Positions 1 through 8,826 of a stretch of 64,000 nucleotides of DNA are shown here, piece by piece. The notes beneath the pieces were generated by a model that searched no databases, was not told the origin of the DNA, and saw only the letters and a list, made by a program, of their open reading frames with translations. Numbering within the stretch: position 1 is the stretch's first letter; the number at the start of each line of letters is the position of its first letter. A program made the translations under genes and the position numbers. The DNA is from Xenophilus aerolatus (GTDB lineage: Bacteria > Pseudomonadota > Gammaproteobacteria > Burkholderiales > Burkholderiaceae_C), in the NCBI GenBank assembly GCA_030418545.1, contig QAIB01000003.1, forward strand, positions 248,001 through 312,000. The letters run 5' to 3'.

Positions 1-1505
1 GCCAGAAGCCGCTCTTCAAGGAACTGCCCGACAGCAAGCTGCCGCAGGTCGACCTGCTCGACGCCGCGCAGGCGCGCCAGGAATCGGTCTCGGCCGAGAC
101 GCTGGAGATGACCTCGCGCCTGATCGAGAAGAAGCTCAAGGACTTCGGCGTCGAGGTGCGGGTCGTGCTGGCCTCGCCCGGCCCGGTGATCACGCGCTAC
201 GAGATCGAGCCGGCCACCGGCGTGAAGGGCTCGCAGATCGTCAACCTGGCCAAGGACCTGGCGCGCTCGCTGTCGCTGGTGTCCATCCGCGTGATCGAGA
301 CCATTCCCGGCAAGAACTACATGGCGCTTGAACTGCCCAACGCCAAGCGCCAGTCGATCAAGCTCAGCGAGATCCTCGGCTCGCAGATCTACAACGAGGC
401 CAAGTCCATGCTGACCATGGGCCTGGGCAAGGACATCGTCGGCAACCCCGTGGTGGCCGACCTGGCCAAGATGCCGCATGTGCTGGTGGCGGGCACCACC
501 GGGTCGGGCAAGTCGGTGGGGATCAACGCCATGATCCTCTCGCTGCTCTACAAGGCCGAGGCGAACGACGTGCGCCTCCTGATGATCGATCCCAAGATGC
601 TGGAGATGTCGGTCTACGAAGGCATCCCGCACCTGCTGGCGCCCGTGGTCACCGACATGAAGCAGGCGGCCCACGGCCTGAACTGGTGCGTGGCCGAGAT
701 GGAGCGCCGCTACAAGCTCATGAGCAAGCTGGGCGTGCGCAACCTGGCGGGCTACAACACCAAGATCGACGAGGCCAAGGCGCGCGAGGAGTTCATCTAC
801 AACCCCTTCAGCCTCACGCCCGACGACCCCGAGCCGCTCAAGCGCGAGCCGCACATCGTCGTTGTCATCGACGAGCTGGCCGACCTGATGATGGTGGTCG
901 GCAAGAAGATCGAAGAGCTGATCGCCCGCCTCGCGCAGAAGGCGCGTGCGGCCGGCATCCACCTCATCCTGGCCACGCAGCGTCCCAGCGTGGATGTGAT
1001 CACGGGCCTCATCAAGGCCAACATCCCGACGCGCATCGCCTTCCAGGTCAGCAGCAAGATCGACTCGCGCACCATCCTCGACCAGATGGGCGCCGAGGCG
1101 CTGCTGGGCATGGGCGACATGCTCTACATGGCCAGCGGCACCGGCCTGCCGATCCGCGTGCACGGCGCCTTCGTCTCCGACGACGAGGTGCACCGCGTGG
1201 TGGCCTACCTCAAGAGCCAGGGCGAGCCCGACTACATCGAGGGCGTGCTCGAAGGCGGCACGGTCGACGACGAAGACCTCTCCATGCCGGGCGGTCCCGA
1301 CGGCGAGAAGGACCCGATGTACGACCAGGCCGTCGAGGTGGTGCTCAAGAACCGCAAGGCCAGCATCTCGCTGGTGCAGCGTCACCTGAAGATCGGCTAC
1401 AACCGCGCCGCGCGCCTGGTCGAGGACATGGAGAAGGCAGGCCTCGTGAGTGCGATGAGCGGCAGCGGCCAGCGCGACATCCTGGTGCCGGCGCGCGCCG
1501 AATGA
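1..1505 (+). CDS. ftsK: DNA translocase FtsK, C-terminal part (5' end outside window)
   Basis: The frame is open from the first bases, so only the motor half is present. It shows a Walker A loop GTTGSGKS (about nt 490-513), a Walker [12 protein letters not shown] (about nt 859-891), and a winged-helix gamma domain near the end ([22 protein letters not shown]). In the family this ATPase pumps DNA at the division septum, reads KOPS through the gamma domain and activates XerCD at dif. The N-terminal membrane domain lies upstream of the window. lolA and rarA follow in the same direction, an order I recall as common in Burkholderiales. The assignment is secure. Confidence 0.97.
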   Translation, partial: QKPLFKELPDSKLPQVDLLDAAQARQESVSAETLEMTSRLIEKKLKDFGVEVRVVLASPGPVITRYEIEPATGVKGSQIVNLAKDLARSLSLVSIRVIETIPGKNYMALELPNAKRQSIKLSEILGSQIYNEAKSMLTMGLGKDIVGNPVVADLAKMPHVLVAGTTGSGKSVGINAMILSLLYKAEANDVRLLMIDPKMLEMSVYEGIPHLLAPVVTDMKQAAHGLNWCVAEMERRYKLMSKLGVRNLAGYNTKIDEAKAREEFIYNPFSLTPDDPEPLKREPHIVVVIDELADLMMVVGKKIEELIARLAQKARAAGIHLILATQRPSVDVITGLIKANIPTRIAFQVSSKIDSRTILDQMGAEALLGMGDMLYMASGTGLPIRVHGAFVSDDEVHRVVAYLKSQGEPDYIEGVLEGGTVDDEDLSMPGGPDGEKDPMYDQAVEVVLKNRKASISLVQRHLKIGYNRAARLVEDMEKAGLVSAMSGSGQRDILVPARAE

Positions 1506-1644
1506 GCGCACGGCCGGTCGCACCGGTCACAACGGGTTGCCGTCCTTTGCCGACCCTTTGCACGGTCTGCGGCTGACGGCCGGAACGCGGGCCTTGCCGC
1601 AAGCTCCAAATCCCATACGCAGCCTTTCCCTTCCTCACCTGTCC

Positions 1645-2289
1645 ATGAACCGTTCCTTTCGTTTCCTCGGCCTCGCTGCGGTGCTCTCGCTGCCGGCGAT
1701 GGGTGCCTGGGCCGCCGGCCTCGACAGCCTCGAAGCCTTCGTCAAGAACGCCAGGTCCGGCCGTGCCGAGTTCACGCAGACCGTCACGCCGCCGGCCAAG
1801 GACGGCCAGCCCGCGCGTGCCAAGACCTCGACCGGCAGCTTCGAATTCCAGCGGCCGGGTCGCTTCCGCTTCGACTACCGCAAGCCCTTCGCCCAGACCA
1901 TCGTGGCCGACGGCAAGACCCTGTCGCTGTACGACGCCGACCTCAACCAGGTCACGCAGCGCGCCCAGGCGCAGGCGCTGGGCTCGACGCCTGCCGCGCT
2001 GATCGCCGCGGCGGCCGACGTGAAGGCGCTGCAGGCGGACTTCACGCTCGACAACCAGCCCGAGCGCGACGGCCTGCAGTGGGTGCGGGCCACCCCCAAG
2101 TCCAAGGACGGTCAGCTGCAGAACGTGCAGATCGGTTTCAAGGGCGATGCACTCGCCGCGCTCGAGATCCTCGATGCCTTCGGCCAGCGCTCGGTGCTGA
2201 AGTTCGACAAGGTCGAGCTCAATCCCGCGCTGCCCGCCGATGCCTTCCAGTTCAAGGTCCCGGCCGGCGCGGACGTCATCAAGCAGTGA
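1645..2289 (+). CDS. lolA: Outer-membrane lipoprotein carrier protein LolA
   Basis: This is a 214-residue periplasmic chaperone that ferries lipoproteins from the LolCDE exporter to LolB. The start at 1645 gives a clean signal peptide (MNRSFRFLGLAAVL, cleavage likely after AWA). An in-frame start at 1537 would only add a tail ahead of that signal, so it was rejected. The mature part has the LolA pattern: ARSGRAEFTQTV early, a GSFEFQRPGRFRFDYRKPF segment, then NVQIGFKGD and FQFKVPAGADVI at the end. It follows ftsK by about 140 bp and precedes rarA. A copy of the dispersed ~60-bp repeat starts six bases after its stop. Confidence 0.95.
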   Translation: MNRSFRFLGLAAVLSLPAMGAWAAGLDSLEAFVKNARSGRAEFTQTVTPPAKDGQPARAKTSTGSFEFQRPGRFRFDYRKPFAQTIVADGKTLSLYDADLNQVTQRAQAQALGSTPAALIAAAADVKALQADFTLDNQPERDGLQWVRATPKSKDGQLQNVQIGFKGDALAALEILDAFGQRSVLKFDKVELNPALPADAFQFKVPAGADVIKQ

Positions 2290-2294
2290 CGATC

Positions 2295-2354
2295 TGCTAT
2301 CAATAGCATAGCTGTTCACGCAGGCTGGACGCGCGCTCCAGCCCCTTCCGGCTT
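2295..2354 (-). repeat. Dispersed ~60-bp repeat, copy A (reverse orientation)
   Basis: Read on the minus strand, this stretch begins with an AAGCCGGAAGGGGCTGGAGC block, continues through GCGTCCAGCCTGCG, and ends in the AGCTAT...ATAGCA dyad. The same architecture recurs at 7689, 12138, 19847, 34004, 46136 (partial) and 61071. It lies between lolA and rarA. Confidence 0.75.
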
Positions 2355-2428
2355 GACGATCTGGCGGCCGATGGCGCATGCGGTCCGTCGGGCCGGCGCC
2401 GCATCGTTCGCCACGCTATAACCTTCCC

Positions 2429-3736
2429 ATGCCCGCCGCGCCCTCGCCACCGTCCACCCACTCGCCGCTGGCCGAGCGCCTGCGCCCGCGCAACCTGGGC
2501 GAGGTGATCGGCCAGCAGCACCTGCTGGGGCCGGGCATGCCGCTGCGCATCGCCTTCGAGTCCGGCCGGCCGCACTCCTGCATCCTGTGGGGCCCGCCGG
2601 GCGTGGGCAAGACCACGATCGCGCGCCTCATGGCCGATGCCTTCGATGCGCAGTTCATCGCCATCAGCGCGGTGCTGGGCGGCATCAAGGACATCCGCGA
2701 GGCCGTCGAGCGTGCCACGCTCGCACGCGACGGGCTCACGCAGCAGCGCACCATCGTCTTCGTCGACGAGGTGCACCGCTTCAACAAGAGCCAGCAGGAC
2801 GCCTTCCTGCCGCACGTCGAGTCGGGGCTCTTCACCTTCATCGGCGCCACCACCGAGAACCCGTCCTTCGAGGTCAACTCCGCGCTTCTCTCTCGCGCGG
2901 CGGTGTACGTGCTGCAGCCCCTGGGCGAGGCCGACCTCCAGCAGATCGTCGAGCGCGCACAGGCCATCGATGCCGTGCCCGCGATCGAGGATGCCGCGCT
3001 CGAGCGGCTCATCGCCTATGCCGACGGCGACGCGCGGCGCCTGCTGAACACGCTCGAGACGCTGGCCGTCGCCGCGGGCGCCGAGCAACTGCAGCGCATC
3101 GACGACGCCTGGCTGCTGCGCGTCCTGGGCGAGCGCATGCGGCGCTACGACAAGGGCGGCGAGCAGTTCTACGACACCATCAGCGCGCTGCACAAGTCGG
3201 TGCGCGGCAGCGACCCCGACGCGGCGCTGTACTGGTTCGTGCGCATGCTCGACGGCGGCGCCGACCCTCGCTACATGGCACGCCGGCTGGTGCGCATGGC
3301 CAGCGAGGACATCGGCCTGGCCGACCCGCGTGCGCTGCGGCTTGCGCTGGACGCGGCCGAGGTCTACGAGCGCCTGGGCACGCCCGAAGGTGAGCTCGCG
3401 CTGGCCGAGTGCGTGGTCTACCTGGCGATCGCGCCCAAATCGAACGCGGTCTACAAGGCCTACAACGAGGTCAGGGCCTTCATCAAGAAGGACGGTACGC
3501 GCCCGGTTCCGATGCACCTGCGCAATGCCCCGACGAAGCTCATGAAGGAACTCGACTACGGCAAGGGCTACCGCTACGCCCACGACGAGGAGGACGGCTT
3601 CGCCGCCGGCGAGACCTACCTGCCCGAGGGCATGGACGCCCCGGACTTCTACCGGCCGGTCGAGCGCGGCCTGGAGATCCGCATCGCCGAAAAGCTGCGC
3701 GAGCTGCGGCGCCGCAACGACGCCGCCGGAAGCTGA
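2429..3736 (+). CDS. rarA: Replication-associated recombination protein A (RarA/MgsA AAA+ ATPase)
   Basis: The 435-residue AAA+ protein is related to clamp loaders and Holliday-junction motors and acts at stalled forks with SSB. It starts PLAERLRPRNLGEVIGQQHL, then shows Walker A GPPGVGKTT, Walker B IVFVDEVHRFNKSQQDAFLP and sensor 1 FIGATTENPSFEVNSALLSR. The C-terminal tetramerisation part contains KSVRGSDPDAALYWFVRML. The ATG at 2429 was chosen because it sits just before the conserved N-terminus; the start at 2378 adds unrelated sequence. No Shine-Dalgarno is visible, and a TATAAC hexamer ends 6 nt before the ATG, which suggests a leaderless mRNA. Confidence 0.95.
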   Translation: MPAAPSPPSTHSPLAERLRPRNLGEVIGQQHLLGPGMPLRIAFESGRPHSCILWGPPGVGKTTIARLMADAFDAQFIAISAVLGGIKDIREAVERATLARDGLTQQRTIVFVDEVHRFNKSQQDAFLPHVESGLFTFIGATTENPSFEVNSALLSRAAVYVLQPLGEADLQQIVERAQAIDAVPAIEDAALERLIAYADGDARRLLNTLETLAVAAGAEQLQRIDDAWLLRVLGERMRRYDKGGEQFYDTISALHKSVRGSDPDAALYWFVRMLDGGADPRYMARRLVRMASEDIGLADPRALRLALDAAEVYERLGTPEGELALAECVVYLAIAPKSNAVYKAYNEVRAFIKKDGTRPVPMHLRNAPTKLMKELDYGKGYRYAHDEEDGFAAGETYLPEGMDAPDFYRPVERGLEIRIAEKLRELRRRNDAAGS

Positions 3737-3774
3737 CCGGCCCGGTCAGGCGCGCATGCACCAGGGGCATGCGC
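3733..3774 (+). terminator. Tandem hairpins at the 3' end of rarA
   Basis: Two perfect stems lie back to back. The first is 7 bp (CTGACCG 3733-3739 with CGGTCAG 3743-3749, loop GCC) and contains the rarA stop codon. The second is 8 bp (GCGCATGC 3752-3759 with GCATGCGC 3767-3774, 7-nt loop). No T-tract follows, so this may protect the mRNA 3' end or support Rho-dependent termination rather than being an intrinsic terminator. Confidence 0.5.
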
Positions 3775-3848
3775 TCATGCTCAAACGGCCTGTTCACCAG
3801 CGGGAAAACCCGCGCCAACGGCGCACCAAACTGGCAAGCGCCCCTGTC

Positions 3849-3938
3849 TAAAATCCCGCCCACTCGACCCGCGCATCACCCATGCTGGCGGGTTTTTTGC
3901 TAAGTAGACCAAGGCGCCAATCCGGTGCACCGGTTGGC
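3849..3938 (+). promoter_or_regulatory. Candidate liv leader: -10 box, terminator-like hairpin and second dyad
   Basis: A TAAAAT hexamer (3849-3854, TG four bases upstream of it) is followed by an ACCCGC (3867-3872) / GCGGGT (3888-3893) stem. The stem has a 15-nt loop and six T residues (3893-3898), which is the form of an intrinsic terminator. A second structure follows: GCCAA (3916-3920) / TTGGC (3934-3938) enclosing CCGG-tgca-CCGG. livH begins at 3984. Either the hairpin ends rarA transcription or it is an attenuator in a short liv leader. I saw no convincing -35 box and no leader peptide rich in Leu, Ile or Val. Confidence 0.45.
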
Positions 3939-3983
3939 AAAGCGCGCACCTTCACAGGGTGCACAACAGAGGGACTCTTTCTT

Positions 3984-4913
3984 ATGGAAATCTTGCTGCA
4001 GCAGATCATCAACGGTCTGGTTCTCGGCAGCATGTACGCCTTGATAGCCTTGGGCTACACCATGGTGTACGGCATCATCAACCTGATCAATTTCGCCCAT
4101 GGCGAGGTCCTCATGGTGGGGGCGCTCACCAGCTGGACCATCATCGGCTGGATGCAGGCCGCCATGCCGGGTACGCCGGGCTGGATCATCCTGATCCTCG
4201 CGTTGATCATCGCGTGCGTGGTGGCCGCCACGCTCAACTTCGTGATCGAGAAGGTGGCCTACCGGCCGCTGCGCAACAGCCCCAAGCTCGCGCCGCTCAT
4301 CACCGCGATCGGCATGTCGATCTTCCTGCAGACGCTGGCGATGATCATCTGGCGTCCCACCAACAAGGCCTACCCCACGCTGCTGCCCAGCGACCCGATC
4401 CACATCGCCGGCGCGGCCATCACGCCCACGCAGATCATGATCCTGGGGCTCACCGCCGTCTCCCTCGCGGTGCTGACCTGGCTGGTCAACTACACCAAGC
4501 TCGGCCGCGCGATGCGCGCTACCGCCGAGAACCCGCGGGTCGCCGCGCTCATGGGCATCCGCCCCGACATGGTGATCTCGGCCACCTTCATCATCGGTGC
4601 CGTGCTCGCCGCCATCGCGGGCGTGATGTACGCCTCCAACTACGGCATCGCGCAGCATGCGATGGGCTTCATCCCGGGCCTGAAGGCCTTCACGGCGGCC
4701 GTGTTCGGCGGCATCGGCAACCTGGCCGGCGCGGTGGTCGGCGGCATCCTGCTGGGCATCATCGAGGCGGTCGGCGCGGGCTACCTCAGCGACGTCACCG
4801 GCGGCGTGCTGGGCAGCCAGCACAGCGACATCTTCGCCTTCATCATCCTGATCATCACCTTGACCATCCGGCCCTCGGGCCTGCTGGGCGAGCGCGTGGC
4901 GGACCGTGCCTGA
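3984..4913 (+). CDS. livH: Branched-chain amino acid ABC transporter permease LivH
   Basis: This 309-residue inner-membrane permease is half of the hydrophobic pore of a high-affinity Leu/Ile/Val (HAAT) importer. It starts MEILLQQIINGLVLGSMYAL, which is typical of LivH, and carries the conserved INLINFAHGEVLMVGA segment. Further on it has RAMRATAENPRVAALMGI and a PGLKAFTAAVFGGIGNL segment. About eight hydrophobic helices are visible. The ATG at 3984 follows an AGAGGGA sequence; the frame extends upstream to 3882 but without family sequence. livM begins 13 nt after its stop. Confidence 0.95.
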   Translation: MEILLQQIINGLVLGSMYALIALGYTMVYGIINLINFAHGEVLMVGALTSWTIIGWMQAAMPGTPGWIILILALIIACVVAATLNFVIEKVAYRPLRNSPKLAPLITAIGMSIFLQTLAMIIWRPTNKAYPTLLPSDPIHIAGAAITPTQIMILGLTAVSLAVLTWLVNYTKLGRAMRATAENPRVAALMGIRPDMVISATFIIGAVLAAIAGVMYASNYGIAQHAMGFIPGLKAFTAAVFGGIGNLAGAVVGGILLGIIEAVGAGYLSDVTGGVLGSQHSDIFAFIILIITLTIRPSGLLGERVADRA

Positions 4914-4926
4914 GCGGGAGACGCAC

Positions 4927-6114
4927 ATGAAGAACAGCAAGAACCTCATCGTCTTCCTGATCGCGGCCGTCGCGCTTCTGGCGCTGCCGCTGGTGCTGCA
5001 GACCCAGGGCAATGCATGGGTGCGCATCGTCGACATCGCACTGCTGTACGTGCTGCTGGCCCTGGGCCTGAACATCGTCGTGGGCTATGCCGGCCTGCTC
5101 GACCTGGGCTATGTGGCCTTCTTCGCCATCGGGGCGTACCTGTATGCGCTGCTGGGCTCGAGTCAGCTGACCGACAACTTCGCCGCGCTGAAGGCGATGT
5201 TCCCCAGCGGCTTCCACACCTCGCTCATCCTCGTCATACCGGCGGCGCTCGCGCTGGCGGGGCTGCTGGGCGTGCTGCTGGGTGCGCCGACGCTCAAGCT
5301 GCGCGGCGACTACCTCGCCATCGTGACCCTGGGCTTCGGCGAAATCATCCGCGTGTTCATGAACACGCTGGACCACCCCTACAACATCACCAACGGCCCC
5401 AAGGGCATCACGGCGATCGACTCGATCAAGATCTTCGGCCTCGACCTGGGGCGGCCGCTCAAGCTGGGCGACTACACGATCTCCTCGGTGTCGATGTACT
5501 ACTACCTGTTCCTGGTGCTGGTGATCTTCAGCGTGATCATCTCGCACCGCCTGCAGAACTCGCGCGTCGGTCGCGGCTGGATGGCCATCCGCGAGGACGA
5601 GATCGCCGCCAAGGCCATGGGCATCAACACGCGCAACATGAAGCTGCTGGCCTTCGGCATGGGCGCGAGCTTCGGCGGCGTGTCGGGCGCGATGTTCGCT
5701 GCCTTCCAGGGCTTCGTGTCGCCCGAGTCCTTCAGCCTCATGGAGTCGGTGATGATCGTCGCCATGGTGGTGCTGGGCGGCGTGGGCCATCTGCCGGGCG
5801 TCATCCTCGGCGCCGTGCTGCTGGCCGCGCTGCCCGAGGTGCTGCGCTACGTCGCCGGCCCGCTGCAGTCGATGACCGATGGCCGGCTGGACGCGTCCAT
5901 CCTGCGCCAGCTCTTCATCGCGCTGGCCATGATCCTCATCATGCTCACGCGTCCGCGCGGCCTGTGGCCCTCGCCCGAGCACGGCAAGTCGCTCAAGGGC
6001 CGGCGTGCGCCCGACCCGAATCCCGGCTCCGCACAGGCCGTCGAGCCCGGCGTCGACAACCCGGCCGACGAAGTGCCGGGCACGGCCAACCGTCCGATGT
6101 CGATCAACCCCTGA
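4927..6114 (+). CDS. livM: Branched-chain amino acid ABC transporter permease LivM
   Basis: This 395-residue permease pairs with LivH. It opens MKNSKNLIVFLIAAVALLAL and shows LNIVVGYAGLLDLGYVAFFA, the GDYLAIVTLGFGEIIRVF signature and GRGWMAIREDEIAAKAMGI, the EAA-like loop that contacts the ATPases. The C-terminal ~45 residues (LKGRRAPDPNPGSAQAVEPG) are polar and Pro-rich, a soluble tail beyond the usual LivM end. The start at 4927 follows GGGAG. It lies between livH (13-nt gap) and livG. Confidence 0.94.
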   Translation: MKNSKNLIVFLIAAVALLALPLVLQTQGNAWVRIVDIALLYVLLALGLNIVVGYAGLLDLGYVAFFAIGAYLYALLGSSQLTDNFAALKAMFPSGFHTSLILVIPAALALAGLLGVLLGAPTLKLRGDYLAIVTLGFGEIIRVFMNTLDHPYNITNGPKGITAIDSIKIFGLDLGRPLKLGDYTISSVSMYYYLFLVLVIFSVIISHRLQNSRVGRGWMAIREDEIAAKAMGINTRNMKLLAFGMGASFGGVSGAMFAAFQGFVSPESFSLMESVMIVAMVVLGGVGHLPGVILGAVLLAALPEVLRYVAGPLQSMTDGRLDASILRQLFIALAMILIMLTRPRGLWPSPEHGKSLKGRRAPDPNPGSAQAVEPGVDNPADEVPGTANRPMSINP

Positions 6115-6135
6115 ACACGGATGGAGCATCAGAAC

Positions 6136-6906
<771 letters not shown>

Positions 6907-6916
6907 GAGATCCCGC

Positions 6917-7633
6917 ATGGCACAAACACTGTTGAAAGTCAGCGGCCTGAAGGTCGCATACGGCGGCATCCAGGCCGTCAAGGGCGTCGATTTCGAGGTG
7001 CGCGAGGGCGAGCTGGTCTCGCTCATCGGCTCCAACGGGGCCGGCAAGACCACCACCATGAAGGCCATCACCGGCACCCTCGCGGCGCTCGATGGCCAGA
7101 TCGAGTTCCTGGGCAAGCCCATCAAGGGCCGCGGCGCCTGGGACATGGTCAAGGAAGGCCTGGTCATGGTGCCCGAGGGCCGCGGCGTGTTCACGCGCAT
7201 GACCATCACCGAGAACCTGCAGATCGGCGCCTACATCCGCAACGACAAGGCCGGCATCGCGCGCGACATCGACCGCGTCTTCGGCATCTTCCCGCGCCTG
7301 AAGGAGCGCGCCACGCAGCTGGCCGGCACCATGTCCGGCGGCGAACAGCAGATGCTGGCGATGGGCCGCGCGCTCATGGCCAACCCCAAGGTGCTGCTGC
7401 TCGACGAGCCGACCATGGGCCTGTCGCCCATCATGTGCGACAAGATCTTCGAGGTGGTGCAGGAGGTCTACAAGCAGGGCGTCACGATCCTGCTCGTGGA
7501 GCAGAACGCCAGCCGTGCGCTGCAGCTGGCCAACCGCGGCTACGTCATGGAGTCGGGCCTGATCACCATGAGCGGCGACGCGAAGGTGATGCTCAACGAC
7601 CCGAAGGTGCGGGCGGCCTATCTCGGCGAGTGA
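6917..7633 (+). CDS. livF: Branched-chain amino acid ABC transporter ATP-binding protein LivF
   Basis: The second ATPase subunit of the Liv importer has 238 residues. Walker A is GSNGAGKTTTMKAITG, the signature is MSGGEQQMLAMGRALM, Walker B is VLLLDEPTMGLSP and the H-loop is ILLVEQNASRAL, where Gln replaces the usual His as is normal for LivF. A GAGAG sequence precedes the ATG. It ends the livHMGF operon. No LivJ/LivK-type binding protein is encoded next to it, so the substrate range is set by a protein located elsewhere. Confidence 0.95.
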   Translation: MAQTLLKVSGLKVAYGGIQAVKGVDFEVREGELVSLIGSNGAGKTTTMKAITGTLAALDGQIEFLGKPIKGRGAWDMVKEGLVMVPEGRGVFTRMTITENLQIGAYIRNDKAGIARDIDRVFGIFPRLKERATQLAGTMSGGEQQMLAMGRALMANPKVLLLDEPTMGLSPIMCDKIFEVVQEVYKQGVTILLVEQNASRALQLANRGYVMESGLITMSGDAKVMLNDPKVRAAYLGE

Positions 7634-7653
7634 GGCGCGCCAGCCATCGGCAG

Positions 7654-7679
7654 AAGGCCCGCGGATGCGGGCCTTTTTT
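7654..7679 (+). terminator. Intrinsic terminator of the livHMGF operon
   Basis: A perfect 9-bp stem AAGGCCCGC / GCGGGCCTT with a GGAT loop is followed by a run of T residues (7674-7679). It lies 20 nt after the livF stop. The reversed A-tract is too short for a strong terminator in the other direction. Confidence 0.9.
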
Positions 7680-7688
7680 GCGTCGTAT

Positions 7689-7748
7689 TGCTATGAAATC
7701 GATAGCTGGTTCCGCCCGCTGGACACGGGCTGCAGCCATTTTTCGCTT
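7689..7748 (-). repeat. Dispersed ~60-bp repeat, copy B (reverse orientation)
   Basis: Read on the minus strand it contains GGCTGCAGCCCGTGTCC and ends in AGCTATCGATTTCATAGCA, matching the element seen near lolA, cysM and dinB. It lies between the liv terminator and the end of the convergent Bug gene. Confidence 0.8.
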
Positions 7749-7760
7749 GAAAACCTCGCC

Positions 7761-8750
7761 TCAGTCGACCTTCGCGCCCGTCGCCTTCACCACCTGCTCG
7801 TACTTGGCCAGCTCGTTCTTCATGAGCGTGCCGAACTGTTCGGGCGTGGTGGGCACGGGCTCGGCGAAGAGCAGCGCGAAGCGGCTCTTGGTCTCGGGCG
7901 CGTTCAGCGCCGCCACGAAGGCGTGGTTGAGCTTCTCGATCACGTCCTTGGGCGTGCCGGCCGGCGCGACCAGGCCCCACCATGTGTCGATGGCGAAGCC
8001 CTTGAGCGTGTCGGCCACCGGCGGCGTCTCGGGCAGGAAGGGGCTGCGCTGCAAGGTGGTGACGGCGATGGCCTTGAGCTTGCCGGCCTTGATGTTGGGG
8101 GCGGCCGTGGCGAGGTTGTCGAAGTTGAAGTCCACCTGCCCCGACAGCAGCGCCAGTTGCGCCGGGTTGCCGCCGTTGTAGGGGATATGCACGGCAAAGA
8201 TGCCGGCCGCCTTCTTGAACATCTCGCCGGCCAGGTGCCCGGCGCTGCCGTTGCCGCCGCTGCCGTAGTTGAGCTTGCCGGGATTGGCCTTGGCGTAGGC
8301 GATCAGGTCCTTGAGCGAGTTGATCTTCAGGCGCTGCGCCGTGTCGGCGTTCATCACCAGCACGTTGGGCACGCGGACCATCTGAGTGATGGGCGCGAAG
8401 TCCGTGGCCGCGTTGAAGGGCATCTTGGAATAGAGCCACGGGTTCACCGCGTTCGTGGCCGTGGCCGCGATGCCGATGGTCAGGCCGTCGGGCGCCGCCT
8501 TGGCCACCATGTCGGCGCCGATGTTGCCGCCGGCGCCGGGCTTGTTGTCGATGATGACGGGGCCGCCCAGGGTGTCCTTGACGCGCTCGGCCAGCGCGCG
8601 CGCCGTGATGTCGATCGGACCGCCGGCGGCATAGGGCACGACAAGCCGGACGGTGCGCTGTTGCGCGAACGCAGGCGTGGCGATAGAAGCGAAGCCGCCG
8701 AGCGCGAATGCCGCGGCGGCGAGGGACGACAGGAAAGTGTTGCGTTGCAT
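7761..8750 (-). CDS. Bug/TctC-family tripartite tricarboxylate transporter solute-binding protein
   Basis: This 329-residue periplasmic binding protein has a signal peptide (MQRNTFLSSLAAAAFALGG, cleavage after FAQ). It shows the family's first-strand signature RTVRLVVPYAAGGPIDITAR, then DNKPGAGGNIGADMVAKAAP, NYGSGGNGSAGHLAGEMFKK and HIPYNGGNPAQLALLSGQVD. Bug proteins usually bind small carboxylates or amides and hand them to TctAB-type permeases; none is encoded nearby, so the ligand is unknown. An upstream in-frame start (8771) would put residues before the signal peptide. It is convergent with liv and probably transcribed alone. Confidence 0.92.
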   Translation of the reverse strand: MQRNTFLSSLAAAAFALGGFASIATPAFAQQRTVRLVVPYAAGGPIDITARALAERVKDTLGGPVIIDNKPGAGGNIGADMVAKAAPDGLTIGIAATATNAVNPWLYSKMPFNAATDFAPITQMVRVPNVLVMNADTAQRLKINSLKDLIAYAKANPGKLNYGSGGNGSAGHLAGEMFKKAAGIFAVHIPYNGGNPAQLALLSGQVDFNFDNLATAAPNIKAGKLKAIAVTTLQRSPFLPETPPVADTLKGFAIDTWWGLVAPAGTPKDVIEKLNHAFVAALNAPETKSRFALLFAEPVPTTPEQFGTLMKNELAKYEQVVKATGAKVD

Positions 8751-8826
8751 GGTGCCGGCGATTGTCCGCATCCGGCGCCGTGCCCGCAGCGCGGCTATCC
8801 CTGAGCCCTTCGTGCGGCCGTGACGC

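Noticed and set aside
3749-3983. A small RNA gene between rarA and livH
   Set aside because: Hairpins and a T-tract exist, but no clear promoter with a -35 box; they are better described as 3'-end structure and liv leader.
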